Part shown: positions 37,401 to 46,715 of the stretch, piece after piece | Position numbering within the stretch: the first letter of the stretch is position 1 | Layout of the letters: the number at the start of each line of letters is the position of its first letter | NCBI GenBank assembly: GCA_964568735.1 | Contig: CAZMRF010000007.1 | Location: 1 to 64,000, forward strand | From: CAZMRF01 sp964568735 | GTDB lineage: Bacteria; Acidobacteriota; Polarisedimenticolia; JACPZX01 | Direction: 5' to 3' | DNA: 64,000 nucleotides | Translations under genes and position numbers: made by a program | Notes under the pieces: generated by a model | Told to the model about the DNA's origin: nothing | What the model saw: the letters and a program-made list of their open reading frames with translations, nothing else | Database searches by the model: none

Positions 37401-38428
37401 GGCACGGACGGAGCATGGAATCCATCCGGGAATCCCGTCGGGTGCGGTGTGGGGTCGTTGCCTTCGGGGCCGTCGAAGGGGATCAGGTCGTTGGGATCGG
37501 CCCAGACCCGGTAGGCGTAGGCGTCCGAGAGCGTGAAGCTCATGCGGTGAAGGATTCGGGAGTCCGTAGCCGCGACGACGTAGCCGTAGCTGGCCGACTC
37601 GACTCCTTCGGGAGTGCCGAGCCTGACGATGACGTTCCAGGCCGGCTCGAGCCCGTCGGGGAGTCGGAACCAGACCCTCCTAGCCCCCTGTAGAGCCGAC
37701 TCCACGATGCCCGAGGCGGCCTGCGCGCTCTGATCGAGCGAGTAGAGATGGAAGCCGGCTCGCGGAGGTAGCCCCGCGGGCCGGAGGTCGCCGCCGGCGA
37801 AGGGGTGTCGGGTGAGATCGGCCAGCGCCGCGGCCACCGCCTCCTCCGCACGGAGGGCGAAGGCTCTCTCGCGCCGGACCGGACTCGTCAGGTAGCCCGA
37901 CAGGGCGATGAGATCCCCCCGTCGATCGAGCGCGAGCCGCATCTCGTCGCGGAAGACGTCGACCCCATCCACCACCTGGGAGAAGGCTACGATCCGCGCT
38001 CCCCTGCCCGTGTCGTGCACCGATCGGATCTTCAGGCCGGAGAGGTCGGCGGGCTCGAGGTGGTAGAGAGGAGCGTAGGCTTCGAGGTGGATCCGAGCGG
38101 CGTCGGCAGGCGAAATCACGCCTCCGGCGCGGGCCACCGCGGTCAGCCTGCCGCGCTCTCCCGCCCAAAGGAAGGTCGGGAGGCCGAGGCGAGGCTCGTA
38201 GCGGATCTCCGTGCCGGGCCTGACGTGGCCGCTTCCGGGAGAGGGAGCCTCAGGCTGCGGACCGCCGCGCCCTTCCAGCTCGAGGGCGTTGTAGCGCTCA
38301 CGAAAGAGCCGGGCCGGGCCGTCCTTCCTGTTCCGATCGGGATTTGCGGAGGGGAATGCAGGGGCGGTACTGGGCAGGGACGTCACGAAGAAGAGGCACA
38401 GCAGGAGGGCCGACTTCGTTCGTCCCAT
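34469..38428 (-). CDS. Secreted M36 (fungalysin-type) metallopeptidase, copy A
   Basis: A 1319-residue zinc peptidase. The ATG beginning MGRTKSALLL is chosen: it starts a signal peptide (ALLLCLFFVTSLPSTAPAF), whereas the frame upstream only offers TTG. An FTP-type propeptide follows (VSQVVDGVDVF-like AFSQVVDGVDVFRDEM). The catalytic domain holds NNWLHDWFYDAGFDEASGNAQ, zinc motif HEWGHYISYRL near residue 640 and LSEGWGDFIALF with the third zinc ligand. A PA domain (GNCSFILKVQNAEIYGSAG) is inserted before it. The C-terminal third is beta-rich (Ig-like, then a jelly-roll-like segment with GWEIDDIAF). Same length and order as copy B, so the two are tandem duplicates. It probably degrades extracellular protein. 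Confidence 0.93.
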   Translation of the reverse strand: MGRTKSALLLCLFFVTSLPSTAPAFPSANPDRNRKDGPARLFRERYNALELEGRGGPQPEAPSPGSGHVRPGTEIRYEPRLGLPTFLWAGERGRLTAVARAGGVISPADAARIHLEAYAPLYHLEPADLSGLKIRSVHDTGRGARIVAFSQVVDGVDVFRDEMRLALDRRGDLIALSGYLTSPVRRERAFALRAEEAVAAALADLTRHPFAGGDLRPAGLPPRAGFHLYSLDQSAQAASGIVESALQGARRVWFRLPDGLEPAWNVIVRLGTPEGVESASYGYVVAATDSRILHRMSFTLSDAYAYRVWADPNDLIPFDGPEGNDPTPHPTGFPDGFHAPSVPSHLITLASTPISTGDPWLPPAATESVGNNVDAYADIASPDGFSAGDLRATTTSTGVFDRTYDTAVEPTAITQQLAAITQLFYANNWLHDWFYDAGFDEASGNAQADNYGRGGVAGDVLLAEGQDYSGRNNADMTILPDGFSPIMQIYITDGPETLSVEINSPPAIAGTIPAAGADFGLRSFVRTRDVVLVDDGAGVTTDGCTIPFVNGDFLPGRIALIDAGNCSFILKVQNAEIYGSAGVLIANDTAGLTTMQGTGVVEIPSLMITQADGAAIKANLGAGVNVRMLRQSGLDLDATIDNQTVAHEWGHYISYRLVGNVGGLDTLQGVALSEGWGDFIALFMTVRPEDANQAANASFSGVYALYPYAAEPWRIDPYYFGIRRAPYSTDFAKNPLTFRHIEDGVPLPTTAPLAFGQSGTFNSEVHRTGEIWANMLWECYAALLRDTLGSSPRLSFAEAQQRMKDYLVASLKMTPNSPTFLDARDALLSVAAANDPLDLGLFWQAFAKRGAGVGAVAPDTFSDDNSGVVESYALGGDLVLESLSLADDVATQCLPDGDLDEAETGSLAVTLRNSGSAMLGATAGAVVSTNPDVFFPSGHAIVFPTSAPFGTTTASVPIILSGAAAIEEAVFQIEFDDSGLVVPGPITASGSFRVNSDDLPAQSATDDVESDNSLWTAANDPAAGGSHSWERVAVNVFDHRWHGPDTTGVTDVWLISPTLPAAPTGSFGFTFRHRHDFQKGSGATFFDCGVMEISADGGATWSDIGGFASPGYNNTVIPGGGNPLDGRQAWVGRNPSYPAFNTVTVSLGTAYQGQTVRIRFRIGTDLYAGAPGWEIDDIAFTNITSTPFPVLVTHDPTCDADVDGTFDAADCAPANGTLWSKPSAVLDLEAGGGTTTLFTWHAPAIPGGSGAVTYDLLRSDGAIFGGATCLGANMASTSSMDAGIPSSAFYYLLGARNGCGRTIAPDSDGVARTAPACTP

Positions 38429-38501
38429 GAACTGGCCGACTTCAGGGAGCGGGAGGCGTCGAATGATCCCGATACAACGCAAACGCCGCGCCCTGCCTGC
38501 T

Positions 38502-38517
38502 GAAAACTACACCGAAA
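38502..38517 (-). promoter_or_regulatory. Shared upstream motif of M36 copy A
   Basis: GAAAACTACACCGAAA (plus-strand text) lies about 75 bp upstream of the copy A start. A motif with one difference lies at nearly the same distance before copy B. It is a candidate site for a common regulator or promoter element. The rest of the gap 38429-38710 shows nothing else. Confidence 0.5.
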
Positions 38518-38710
38518 GTCCCCAGCTCACAACAGCGATCTTCGAGTCCGGGGGACCTCCGGCGTGCGCGAAGATGCGCTCCGCGCTTCTCGACAAACCT
38601 GCCTCCGCCAGCCCCTCCCCCGGGACTCCAGGGGCCCGGATTCCCCCACAGCGGCAGCGATAGTCCGCCTGCTGAGAGCGAGCGAACGACCTGAGATCAC
38701 GCGGCCTCGT

Positions 38711-41700
38711 TCAGGGCGTGCAGGCCGGCGCGGTGCGAGCGACTCCGTCCGAATCGGGAGCGATGGTCCGGCCGCATCCGTTCCGTGCACCGAGCAGGTA
38801 GTAGAAGGCGCTCGATGGGATACCGGCATCCATCGACGATGTCGAGGCGACGTTCGCCGCCAGGCAGGTCGCCCCGCCGAACACCGCCCCGTCGCTGCGG
38901 AGCAGATCGTAGGTCACGGGGGCGGATCCTCCGGGGATCGCGGGGGCAGGCCACGTGAAGAGCGTCGTCGTGCCGCCGCCGGCCTCGAGATCGAGGATCG
39001 CGGAGGGCTTCGACCAGAGCGTGCCGTTTCCCGGCGCGCAGTCGGCGGCGTCGAAGGTACCGTCGAAGTCTGCGTCGCACGTCGGATCGTGCGCCACGAG
39101 GATGGGGAAGGGCGTGCTGGTGATGTTGTTGAAGGCGATATCGTCAATCTCCCATCCCGGAGCCCCGACGGCGATGTCGGTCCCGATCCGGAAGCGGACG
39201 CGGACCGTCTGACTCTGGTAGGCCGTCCCCAGGCTCACCGTCACCGTGTTGAGCGACGGATACCCCGCGCTGACCCCGACGTAGGCCGGCCGGCCTTCGA
39301 TCGGATTGTTCCCGCCCGTGACGATGCTCCCGCCGTAGCCGGGCACGGCGGAGGCGCCGATGTCGCTCCACGATGCGCCGCCGTTCGTGCTGATCTCGAT
39401 GACGCCGCCGTCGAAGAAGACCGAGGTACCACGCTCGAAGTCATGGCGGTGCTTGAAGGTGAAGCTGAAGCTCCCCGCGGGAGCCACAGGCAGCGGCGGA
39501 GAGATCAGCCACACGTCCGTCGTGCCGCCCCCGTCCGGGCCATGCCAGCGATGATCGAGGCCGCTGAGGGCGATCCGTTCCCAGGGCAGGGAGGCTCCGA
39601 GTCCGGGATTGCTCGATACCGACCAGACGCTGTTGTCGCTCTCCACGTTGTCGGCAGCCGACTGCGCGGGTAAATCATCGGAATTCACTCTAAATGAAGC
39701 ACCGCCCGTCAGCGGCCCCGCAACCGCCAGCCCCGGATCGTCGAAGCTGATCTGGAAGGCTGCCTCCTGGATCGAGACGGCCCCCGAGAGGCTCACGGGG
39801 ATGGCCGCGGTCGTCGTTCCGAAGGAAGCGGAAGAGGGAAAGACGACCGAGCCGCCGGAGGGGAAGGCGACGGAGGGGTTCGTGGAGCTGATCATCGCCG
39901 TGGTGGAGCTGAGCGCGGAGCTGCCCGTGTTCCTCAGAGTCAGCGTCAGGCTCCCCGTCTCGCCCCGATCGAGATCACCGTCGGGCAGACACTGAGTCGC
40001 CACCCCATCGTCGAGGAGCACATCCTCGAGGACGAGGTCGCCTCCCAGGAGGTAGCTCTCCACGACACCGCTGTTGGTCGAGGAGTAGCGATCGGGCGCC
40101 ACGGCTCCGACACCCGCTCCCCGCTTGGCAAAGGCCTGCCAGAAAACCTGCAGGTCCGCCGCATCCCCGGCGGCAGCGGCCGTCAGGACCGCATCCCGCG
40201 CTTCGAGGAGAGTCGGCGAGTTGGGCGTCATCTTGTAGCCGGCAACGAGGTACTCCTTCATCCTCTGCTGAGCCTGCGCGAAGCTCAGGCGCGGGGAGGG
40301 TCCGAGCGTGTCGCGGAGGAGCCCCGCATAGCACTCCCAGAGCATGTTCGCCCAGATCTCTCCCGTGTTGTGCACCTCGGAGTTGCCCGCGCCCGACTGC
40401 CCGAAGGCGAGGGGGGCCGTGCCCGGAAGCGGCACGCCTTCCTCGATGTGCCGGAAGGTCAGCGGGTTCTTCGCGAAATTCGTCGAGTAGGGCGCCCGCC
40501 GGATTCCGAAGTAGTAGGAGAAAGAGCCCGGTCCGCCCACGGCGTAGCCGGCCAGGGCGTAGACGCCCGAGAAGTTGGGGTTCGCCGGCGCAGCCGCATC
40601 CGCCGCGCGCACCGTCATCAGCAGCGCGGTGAAGTCGCCCCACCCCTCGCCGAGGCCCGAGGCCATCTGCGTGTCGAGCCCGAAGGCGTTGCCCACCAGC
40701 CGGTTGCTGATGTAGTGGCCCCACTCGTGCGCCACGATCTGGTTGTCGACGGTGCCGTCGCGGTCCACGTCGGAGTCGCGGAAGAGGCGGGCGTTCACCC
40801 CGCTCCCGAGGTTGGTCCTGATCGCGTTTCCGTCGGCCTGGGAGACCATCAACGAGGGCGTCTCCGCGAAGCCCGTGCCGCCCATCGTGATCACGCCCGA
40901 TGTGTTGTTGACGATGATGACGCCGGCGGCGGCGTGGCTCTCCGCGTTCTGGACCTTGACGATGAAATTGCAGGTCCCGCGGTCGATGAGAGCGATCTTC
41001 CCGGCGATGGCGGCCCCGTTGATGAAGGGGAAGGTACATCCATCCGATGGGGTGCCTGCACCATCGTTGACGAGGACCACGTCCTCGGTCACGTCGAAAA
41101 GGGACGGCCCGAACTGGGCCGGCCCGGCCACCTTCGTGCCGGCGATGGAGGGCGGGCTGTTCACCTCGACGAACTGGTTGCTCGGACCATCGAAGATGTA
41201 CATCTGCATGATCGGGTTGAAGCCGTCCGGAGGCGTGGACATGTTGGCGTTGTTTCGCCCGGAGAAGTCCTGCCCCTCGGCGAGGAGGAGGTCGCCGCCC
41301 ACGCCGCCCCTCCCGAAGTTATTCGCCTGCGCGTTGCCCGAGGCCTCGTCGAAGCCCGCGTCGTAGAACCAGTCGTGGAGCCAGTTGTTGACGTAGAAGA
41401 GCTGCGTGATGGAGGCGCGCCGCTGGTTGGCGGTGGCGCTCGGGGAGAGCGAAGTGTTGTAGACCCTGTCGAAGATTCCCGCCGAGGTCGTCGTGGCCCT
41501 CAGGTCTCCCGTTCCGAAGCCGTCCGGCGAGGCGATGTCCGCGTAGGCGTCGACGTTGTTCCCCAACGACTGCGTCGCCGCGGGCGGCAGCCAGGGGTCG
41601 CCCGTACTGATGGGGCCGCTCTGGAGCGATATGAGCGGCTGAGACAGGAAGGCCGGCTGGATATCGTCGAGCAGCCCCGTGGGATGCGGCGTCGGATCGA

Positions 41701-42670
41701 ATCCCTGGGGGCCGTCGTAGGGAGTCAGGCCATTCGGATCCGCCCAGACGCGGTAGGCGTAAACGTCCGACAGGGTGAAATCACGGCGGTAGAGGATGCG
41801 GGCGTCGGCCGCGGAGATCACGTACCCATAGCTCGCCGACTCCACGCCGTCCTGCGTGCCCAGCCTCACGATGACGTTCCACGCCGGCTCGAGGCCGTCG
41901 CCGAGGCGGAACCAGACCTTCTTCGCTCCCGCCGGGGCCGCTTCCACCAAGCCAGACGCGGCCTCCGTGCCTTCGTCGAGAGAGAAGAGCCGGAAACCGC
42001 CTCGCTGCGCCTGGCCCGCGGGCCTGAGATCTCCGATGTCAAAGGGGTAGCCGCTCAGATCCGCGAGCGCCGCGGCCACCGCCTCCTCGGAGCGGACCTG
42101 GAATGCCGCACCGCGGCGGATCGGCCGGGTCAGATATCCCGAGATGGCAATCAGGTCACCCTGACGATCCAGCGCGAGCTTCATCTCGTCGCGGAAGACG
42201 TCGATCCCATCAACTTCCTGGGAGAAGGTGACGATCCGCGCTCCCCTTCCCGTGTCATGGACCGATCGGATCTTCAGGCCCGGGATGTCTGCGGGGTCCA
42301 GGGCGTAGAGATGCGCGTATTCCTCGAGGTGCAGGCGTGCGGCCTCGGAAGCGCTCGGCCCGCTACCCGAGCTGACCGACGCAGCCAGCCTCCCCCGCTC
42401 GCCAGCCCACAGAAAGGTCGGCAGGCCGAGACGGGGCTCGTAGCGCGTCTCGGAGCCACGCAAGACGTAGCCTTCGCCGGGAGCGACCCACGCCGGCCGC
42501 CCGAGTCCGCGCCGATCGGCCGCAAAGGCGTCGTGGGGCTCCCTGGAGAGTCTCCGCGCACCATAGTTCGCGGGAGGATTTGACCTGCGAGCCGAGGCGC
42601 CCGCGGGAAAGCCCGGGACGGTCGAGAGAATGAGAATCGAGAGCGTCATCGCCGCAGTCGTCCGCCTCAT
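38711..42670 (-). CDS. Secreted M36 (fungalysin-type) metallopeptidase, copy B
   Basis: A 1319-residue tandem paralogue of copy A with the same domain order. Signal peptide: MTLSILILSTVPGFPAGASA after a short basic leader; GGGAG lies before the first ATG. Propeptide TFSQEVDGIDVFRDEM, catalytic NNWLHDWFYDAGFDEASGNAQ, zinc motif HEWGHYISNRL near residue 645, LGEGWGDFTALL, PA domain with GTCNFIVKVQNAESHAAAG, and the same C-terminal beta-rich parts ending GRTIAPDSDGVARTAPACTP. The final ~200 bp are nearly identical in DNA to copy A, while the rest is clearly more divergent. It may share regulation with copy A through the upstream motif. Confidence 0.93.
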   Translation of the reverse strand: MRRTTAAMTLSILILSTVPGFPAGASARRSNPPANYGARRLSREPHDAFAADRRGLGRPAWVAPGEGYVLRGSETRYEPRLGLPTFLWAGERGRLAASVSSGSGPSASEAARLHLEEYAHLYALDPADIPGLKIRSVHDTGRGARIVTFSQEVDGIDVFRDEMKLALDRQGDLIAISGYLTRPIRRGAAFQVRSEEAVAAALADLSGYPFDIGDLRPAGQAQRGGFRLFSLDEGTEAASGLVEAAPAGAKKVWFRLGDGLEPAWNVIVRLGTQDGVESASYGYVISAADARILYRRDFTLSDVYAYRVWADPNGLTPYDGPQGFDPTPHPTGLLDDIQPAFLSQPLISLQSGPISTGDPWLPPAATQSLGNNVDAYADIASPDGFGTGDLRATTTSAGIFDRVYNTSLSPSATANQRRASITQLFYVNNWLHDWFYDAGFDEASGNAQANNFGRGGVGGDLLLAEGQDFSGRNNANMSTPPDGFNPIMQMYIFDGPSNQFVEVNSPPSIAGTKVAGPAQFGPSLFDVTEDVVLVNDGAGTPSDGCTFPFINGAAIAGKIALIDRGTCNFIVKVQNAESHAAAGVIIVNNTSGVITMGGTGFAETPSLMVSQADGNAIRTNLGSGVNARLFRDSDVDRDGTVDNQIVAHEWGHYISNRLVGNAFGLDTQMASGLGEGWGDFTALLMTVRAADAAAPANPNFSGVYALAGYAVGGPGSFSYYFGIRRAPYSTNFAKNPLTFRHIEEGVPLPGTAPLAFGQSGAGNSEVHNTGEIWANMLWECYAGLLRDTLGPSPRLSFAQAQQRMKEYLVAGYKMTPNSPTLLEARDAVLTAAAAGDAADLQVFWQAFAKRGAGVGAVAPDRYSSTNSGVVESYLLGGDLVLEDVLLDDGVATQCLPDGDLDRGETGSLTLTLRNTGSSALSSTTAMISSTNPSVAFPSGGSVVFPSSASFGTTTAAIPVSLSGAVSIQEAAFQISFDDPGLAVAGPLTGGASFRVNSDDLPAQSAADNVESDNSVWSVSSNPGLGASLPWERIALSGLDHRWHGPDGGGTTDVWLISPPLPVAPAGSFSFTFKHRHDFERGTSVFFDGGVIEISTNGGASWSDIGASAVPGYGGSIVTGGNNPIEGRPAYVGVSAGYPSLNTVTVSLGTAYQSQTVRVRFRIGTDIAVGAPGWEIDDIAFNNITSTPFPILVAHDPTCDADFDGTFDAADCAPGNGTLWSKPSAILDLEAGGGTTTLFTWPAPAIPGGSAPVTYDLLRSDGAVFGGATCLAANVASTSSMDAGIPSSAFYYLLGARNGCGRTIAPDSDGVARTAPACTP

Positions 42671-42743
42671 GTGTCCACAGTCTCCCGCACTAGAACAAAT
42701 ACGAACAGAATTGAAATAGGGTGAACACCAACTCCTGCCCGAC

Positions 42744-42759
42744 GAAAGCTACACCGAAA
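42744..42759 (-). promoter_or_regulatory. Shared upstream motif of M36 copy B
   Basis: GAAAGCTACACCGAAA (plus-strand text) lies about 75 bp upstream of the copy B start. It differs in one base from the site before copy A, although the surrounding intergenic DNA does not match. Conservation of only this block suggests function. Confidence 0.5.
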
Positions 42760-42829
42760 AGGACCCGGCCACCACAACGCATTCACTCAAGTATGATCGC
42801 CGCCGGCCCGCGGCGTCCCGCCGCTGCCA

Positions 42830-44677
42830 GTGCCGTGCGGAGCAAGGACGCCCATCTTCCCCGCCAGCCCCGAGACCCGTCGCCCCGCGAGCGCTCCGAG
42901 CCTGCGCCCCCATCTCCTCGTCCTGGCTCTCTACCTCGCGTGGTTCCTGCTCCTCTTCTCCCAGTTCCCGGCTTCGGGGCGGCTGCCCGGCAACATCGAC
43001 ACCTGGTACGCCATCGCCTTCACGAACAGCTACCTGAACGAGGTCCGTGAGGCCTTCGGCATCGAGAGCTACGGGAGCTTCCTCTATCCCGTCGAGCATC
43101 CGCACTCCTACGGCGAAAGCTCGATCGGCCTCGCGATCGTGCCGATGCTCCTGCGCGCGCTCGGCCTGGGAGACATCGCGGCCTACTACCTCTTCCTCTC
43201 CCTCGTCTTCACGGGGACGGCCTTCTCGGCCTATCTCGTCGCCACGCTCTACCTTCCCCGGCGCGCTCCTGCCGTGCTCGCCGGCTTCGTGGCGGCGTCG
43301 TCGAACTTCATGCTCTCCACGATCGACAGCCCGCACACCACCTTCTTCGGGATCGCCTTCCTTGCGTTCTATTTTTTCAAGCTCTGGCTCGACTCGGGAC
43401 GACGCCGTCACCTCTGCGCCTCGGCGATCCTCGCGGGGATCCAGACATGGTTCTCGGCCTACGTCTTCCTCCTCCTGGGCGTCGCGCTCGCGGTCCTCGT
43501 CGCGGCCAACCTGCGCCAGATCGCGGGCCGGCCAGGCGGGCTTCGAGGCATCGCGCTGCACGTGGCGATGACGGCTGCCCTCGCTTCGCCCTTCTTCGCC
43601 TGGTACTTCAGCCACCTCCAGGGCTTCTACGACTGGCGCTCGCAGGCGGTGCTCTTCGCCGAGTTCAACAGCCTCGACGTGCAGGACTTCTTCAATCCCA
43701 TGCCAGGCAACCTGATCTACCCGGAGGGGCACCGCTTCGACCACGAGGATGCCGTGGCACTCCAGGCGCGCCTGGGCCGAAGTGATCCCTTCTTCTCCAC
43801 CGAGGAGTTCCAGCTCCTGATCGGGGCAGCCCCCGAGGCGGGCGAGGAGTCGATGTGGGTCGCTTCGCGGCGACGCGCCTTCATCGGAGTCACCCCGCTC
43901 CTCCTGGCATTGCTCGGAGCCTGGGGGCGCGAACCGGGGAGGCGCGAGCTCCTGGCGCTCCTCGCCGTGGCTGTGGTCCTGGCCCTCGGGCCCGTCGACG
44001 TCTTCGGAGGCAGAGTCGTCCCGATGCCTCTCTACCTGCTCTACGAGCACGTCCCTCTCTTTCACATGTTCCGCATTCCGGGCCGGGCCTTCGCCCTGGG
44101 GCTCCTCGCCCTCGGGGTCCTCGCCGCGCGAGGCCTCGATGGCCTCGTGGAGAAGCTGGCGCCTTCCGCACGCGGGGCTCTCCTCGCGGCCTCGATCGCT
44201 TCGTGTCTCGTGGTCCTCGCCGAGAACGTCCCCGTTCCCATGCGTTCCTTCGAGGCCGCCCGGTGGGCGGAGCCGCCGGCGGAGCTGGTGAGCTTCTTCT
44301 CATCGCGGCCGGAGGCCGTTATCCTCGACCTCCCGAGCGGCATCGGCTACGGCCTCGCGGGGTCGGCGAAGGATCTCAATGTCTTCAACCGTGAGCTCAT
44401 CTACATGAACTGGCAGACCAGGCACGGGGCGACCATCGTGAACGGCGTGAACGGCTACATCCCGGACGAGCGGATAGCGATCCAGAAGCTGATCTCCCGG
44501 CTGCCGGCGCCCGAGGCGGTCGAGGGGCTGGCCCTGACGGGGGTGACGCACATCGTCTTCCACGAAGATCTCGCCCTGCCGGGAGAGGAGCGGCTGCTCC
44601 CGGCCCTGCGGAGCTCTCCCCGCCTCGAGCCTCTCGTCGACTCCGAGGGGACGGTCATCTTCCGGATTCGTTCTTGA
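42830..44677 (+). CDS. GT-C-like polytopic membrane protein, copy 1
   Basis: A 615-residue protein with about ten or more membrane segments (LLVLALYLAWFLLLFSQF, AYYLFLSLVFTGTAFSAYL, FFGIAFLAFYFFKLW, TWFSAYVFLLLGVALAVLVAA and others). After the first segment comes RLPGNIDTWYAIAF, where the Asp lies in the first external loop as in GT-C glycosyltransferases that use polyprenyl-phosphate sugars. The soluble C-terminus carries FNRELIYMNWQTRHGATIVNG. The donor and acceptor are unknown. The start is uncertain: the GTG used gives a basic, Pro-rich leader before the first helix. It is a tandem paralogue of the next gene (shared DTW, GESS/GESA and NRELIYMN motifs) and heads an envelope cluster. Confidence 0.72.
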   Translation: MPCGARTPIFPASPETRRPASAPSLRPHLLVLALYLAWFLLLFSQFPASGRLPGNIDTWYAIAFTNSYLNEVREAFGIESYGSFLYPVEHPHSYGESSIGLAIVPMLLRALGLGDIAAYYLFLSLVFTGTAFSAYLVATLYLPRRAPAVLAGFVAASSNFMLSTIDSPHTTFFGIAFLAFYFFKLWLDSGRRRHLCASAILAGIQTWFSAYVFLLLGVALAVLVAANLRQIAGRPGGLRGIALHVAMTAALASPFFAWYFSHLQGFYDWRSQAVLFAEFNSLDVQDFFNPMPGNLIYPEGHRFDHEDAVALQARLGRSDPFFSTEEFQLLIGAAPEAGEESMWVASRRRAFIGVTPLLLALLGAWGREPGRRELLALLAVAVVLALGPVDVFGGRVVPMPLYLLYEHVPLFHMFRIPGRAFALGLLALGVLAARGLDGLVEKLAPSARGALLAASIASCLVVLAENVPVPMRSFEAARWAEPPAELVSFFSSRPEAVILDLPSGIGYGLAGSAKDLNVFNRELIYMNWQTRHGATIVNGVNGYIPDERIAIQKLISRLPAPEAVEGLALTGVTHIVFHEDLALPGEERLLPALRSSPRLEPLVDSEGTVIFRIRS

Positions 44678-44780
44678 GCAGTACGGACGCAGCGGGAGAT
44701 GCGGGGCTGCTACGCGTGCGTCGGGTGCGAGGCCCGGCTGGATGCATCGGACGCCGCACGACGACCGACGGTAACCGCTT

Positions 44781-46715
44781 GTGACCGAGAGCGACGTTCA
44801 GGCCGTGCGCTCGCCGCGTCTTGCCCTCTGGATAGGCGCAGCCTACGCGCTTTTCTTCTCACTTCTCTTTCTGCAATTCCCTCTCGCGGGCGCCCTCCCC
44901 GGGAACTGCGACACGTGGCTCAACGGGCTGGCCATCCCCAACACGATCCTGAGCCGCGCGCTCGCGGGATTCGATGTCGGGAAGGCCGGGACCTTCTTCT
45001 ATCCCGAGAGCGCCGTCTTCGGCTTCGGCGAGTCCGCCTTCGGCACGTCGTCGATCTTCGTGCTCTTCAAGCTGATCGCCCGGAACGACGTGACGGCCTA
45101 CTACCTCTTCATCGTGGCGATCTTCACGCTCAACGCGCTCGGGGCCTTCCTGCTCGCCGGCTTCTGGATGCGGGACCGCTTCGCGGCAGCCTTCACGGGG
45201 CTCGCCTTCGCGGCCTCGAACTACACGCTGGGCAACATCGACAGCCCGCACTCCAGCTTCTTCCTGATCGCCTTGCTCGCCCTCTTCTTCCTCGAGAGGC
45301 ACCTGGCGACCGGGGAGCGCCGCGCCCTCCTTCTCGCGGGGCTCCTGGGGGGCGCGCAAGTCTGGTTCTCCGCCTACGTATTCCTCTTCATGGGGGGCGC
45401 GGCGGCGCTCTTGATCGTCTGGCACCTCTTGCGCCACGGTCGCGGTGCTTGCTTCGATGCGCGCGCGCTCGTGACCAGCTCCCTCGTTTTCTTCCTCTGC
45501 GCAGCCCCATTCTTCGTCTTCTACAGCCAGGCGCGGCGCAACCCCAACTTCACCAACCCGTGGAACAGCCTCTTCCTGGCAGAGGTGCACAGCCTCGAGC
45601 CCTCGGATCTCTTCCGGACTCTCGAGAACAACCTCCTCTATCCCTTCGACAGAAAGGTCGTCACGGAGGACCTCGCGCGCCGGACGAGATGGATGATGGA
45701 GCAGGGCGTCCTCGTGCCGGAGAGCCTCACGAGCGGCGATGCCGGGATCGTGATGGGGACGCTCTCGAGCCCGGACGACGTCAAGTACTTCGTCTACACG
45801 CGCCGGTGCGCCTTCCTCGGCTTCGTTCTGTACGCTCTCGCCGCCGCGGGCATCGCGACGGCGCGCCGGTGGGAGCTGGTCCTGCTCTTCGCGGTCTCGC
45901 TTCTCGTCTCGTTCGGCCCCTTCATCGAGATCGGGGGCACGCTCATTCCGGGTGCGACCTGGCCCGTCTACAGGTGGCTCGACGCGTCGGGGCTGCTGCG
46001 GGTGCCCAGCCGGGCCTTCGCCTTCGCCCTCCTCGCCGCGGCGCTGGCGGCCGGAGCGGGCCTCGAGTGGATCGCATCGGCGCGCGCGTTCCATGGCTGG
46101 TGGCGCCGAGCCGCGCTCTACGCCCTGGCGAGCCTCGCCCTCCTGGCCGAAAACGTGCCGATGCCGTTGAAGTCCTTCGCCGGAGCGAAGCTCGCGACGC
46201 CGGAGCCGGTCGTCCGCGACTTCTTCGCGGGCAAGCGGGGCCTCGTCCTCCTCGATCTGCCGAGCCGACCCGGAGGTGCCCTCTACGGTGACAGCGGGGA
46301 CCTCTTCGAGTGGAACCGCGAGCTGATCTACATGAACCGGCAGACCTACCACCAGCAGAACATCCTCAACGGCGTGCACGGCTACTTTCCGGCGAGCCGC
46401 TTGCGCATGCAGGAGCTGATCAACGCCCTGCCCGCCTCCGAGGCGCTCGCGGCGCTGAGAGGGGCCGGAGTCGACCACCTCGTCTACCATCACGCCCTCG
46501 AGCTGCCCTGGGATACAGGGCTCTTCGAGGCCATCTCGTCTGCACCCACACTCCGTATCGAGGCCTCCTCACGCGAGGCGACGATCTTTGGCTGGCGGGA
46601 AGCCAAGCCAGCAGGAATGGCTCGCGCCCGACCCCCACGAGGAGGCGCCACGGCCTGTGCGATCCCGGCGGCCGGCGTTGCTCCGCGGTCCCGGAAAGCG
46701 GGGCACCTCCCATGA
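44781..46715 (+). CDS. GT-C-like polytopic membrane protein, copy 2
   Basis: A 644-residue paralogue of copy 1, with the same layout: first helix LWIGAAYALFFSLLFLQF, loop ALPGNCDTWLNGLA, repeated hydrophobic segments (AYYLFIVAIFTLNALGAFLLA, VWFSAYVFLFMGGAAALLIV, ELVLLFAVSLLVSFG) and C-terminal domain with WNRELIYMNRQTYHQQNILNG and LRGAGVDHLVYHHAL. It is probably a membrane glycosyltransferase-like protein of surface polysaccharide or glycolipid assembly (inference). The last 40 residues are Pro/Arg/Ala-rich and may be an extension into former intergenic DNA. Its stop overlaps the UbiA start by ATGA, so the two are coupled. Confidence 0.72.
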   Translation: MTESDVQAVRSPRLALWIGAAYALFFSLLFLQFPLAGALPGNCDTWLNGLAIPNTILSRALAGFDVGKAGTFFYPESAVFGFGESAFGTSSIFVLFKLIARNDVTAYYLFIVAIFTLNALGAFLLAGFWMRDRFAAAFTGLAFAASNYTLGNIDSPHSSFFLIALLALFFLERHLATGERRALLLAGLLGGAQVWFSAYVFLFMGGAAALLIVWHLLRHGRGACFDARALVTSSLVFFLCAAPFFVFYSQARRNPNFTNPWNSLFLAEVHSLEPSDLFRTLENNLLYPFDRKVVTEDLARRTRWMMEQGVLVPESLTSGDAGIVMGTLSSPDDVKYFVYTRRCAFLGFVLYALAAAGIATARRWELVLLFAVSLLVSFGPFIEIGGTLIPGATWPVYRWLDASGLLRVPSRAFAFALLAAALAAGAGLEWIASARAFHGWWRRAALYALASLALLAENVPMPLKSFAGAKLATPEPVVRDFFAGKRGLVLLDLPSRPGGALYGDSGDLFEWNRELIYMNRQTYHQQNILNGVHGYFPASRLRMQELINALPASEALAALRGAGVDHLVYHHALELPWDTGLFEAISSAPTLRIEASSREATIFGWREAKPAGMARARPPRGGATACAIPAAGVAPRSRKAGHLP

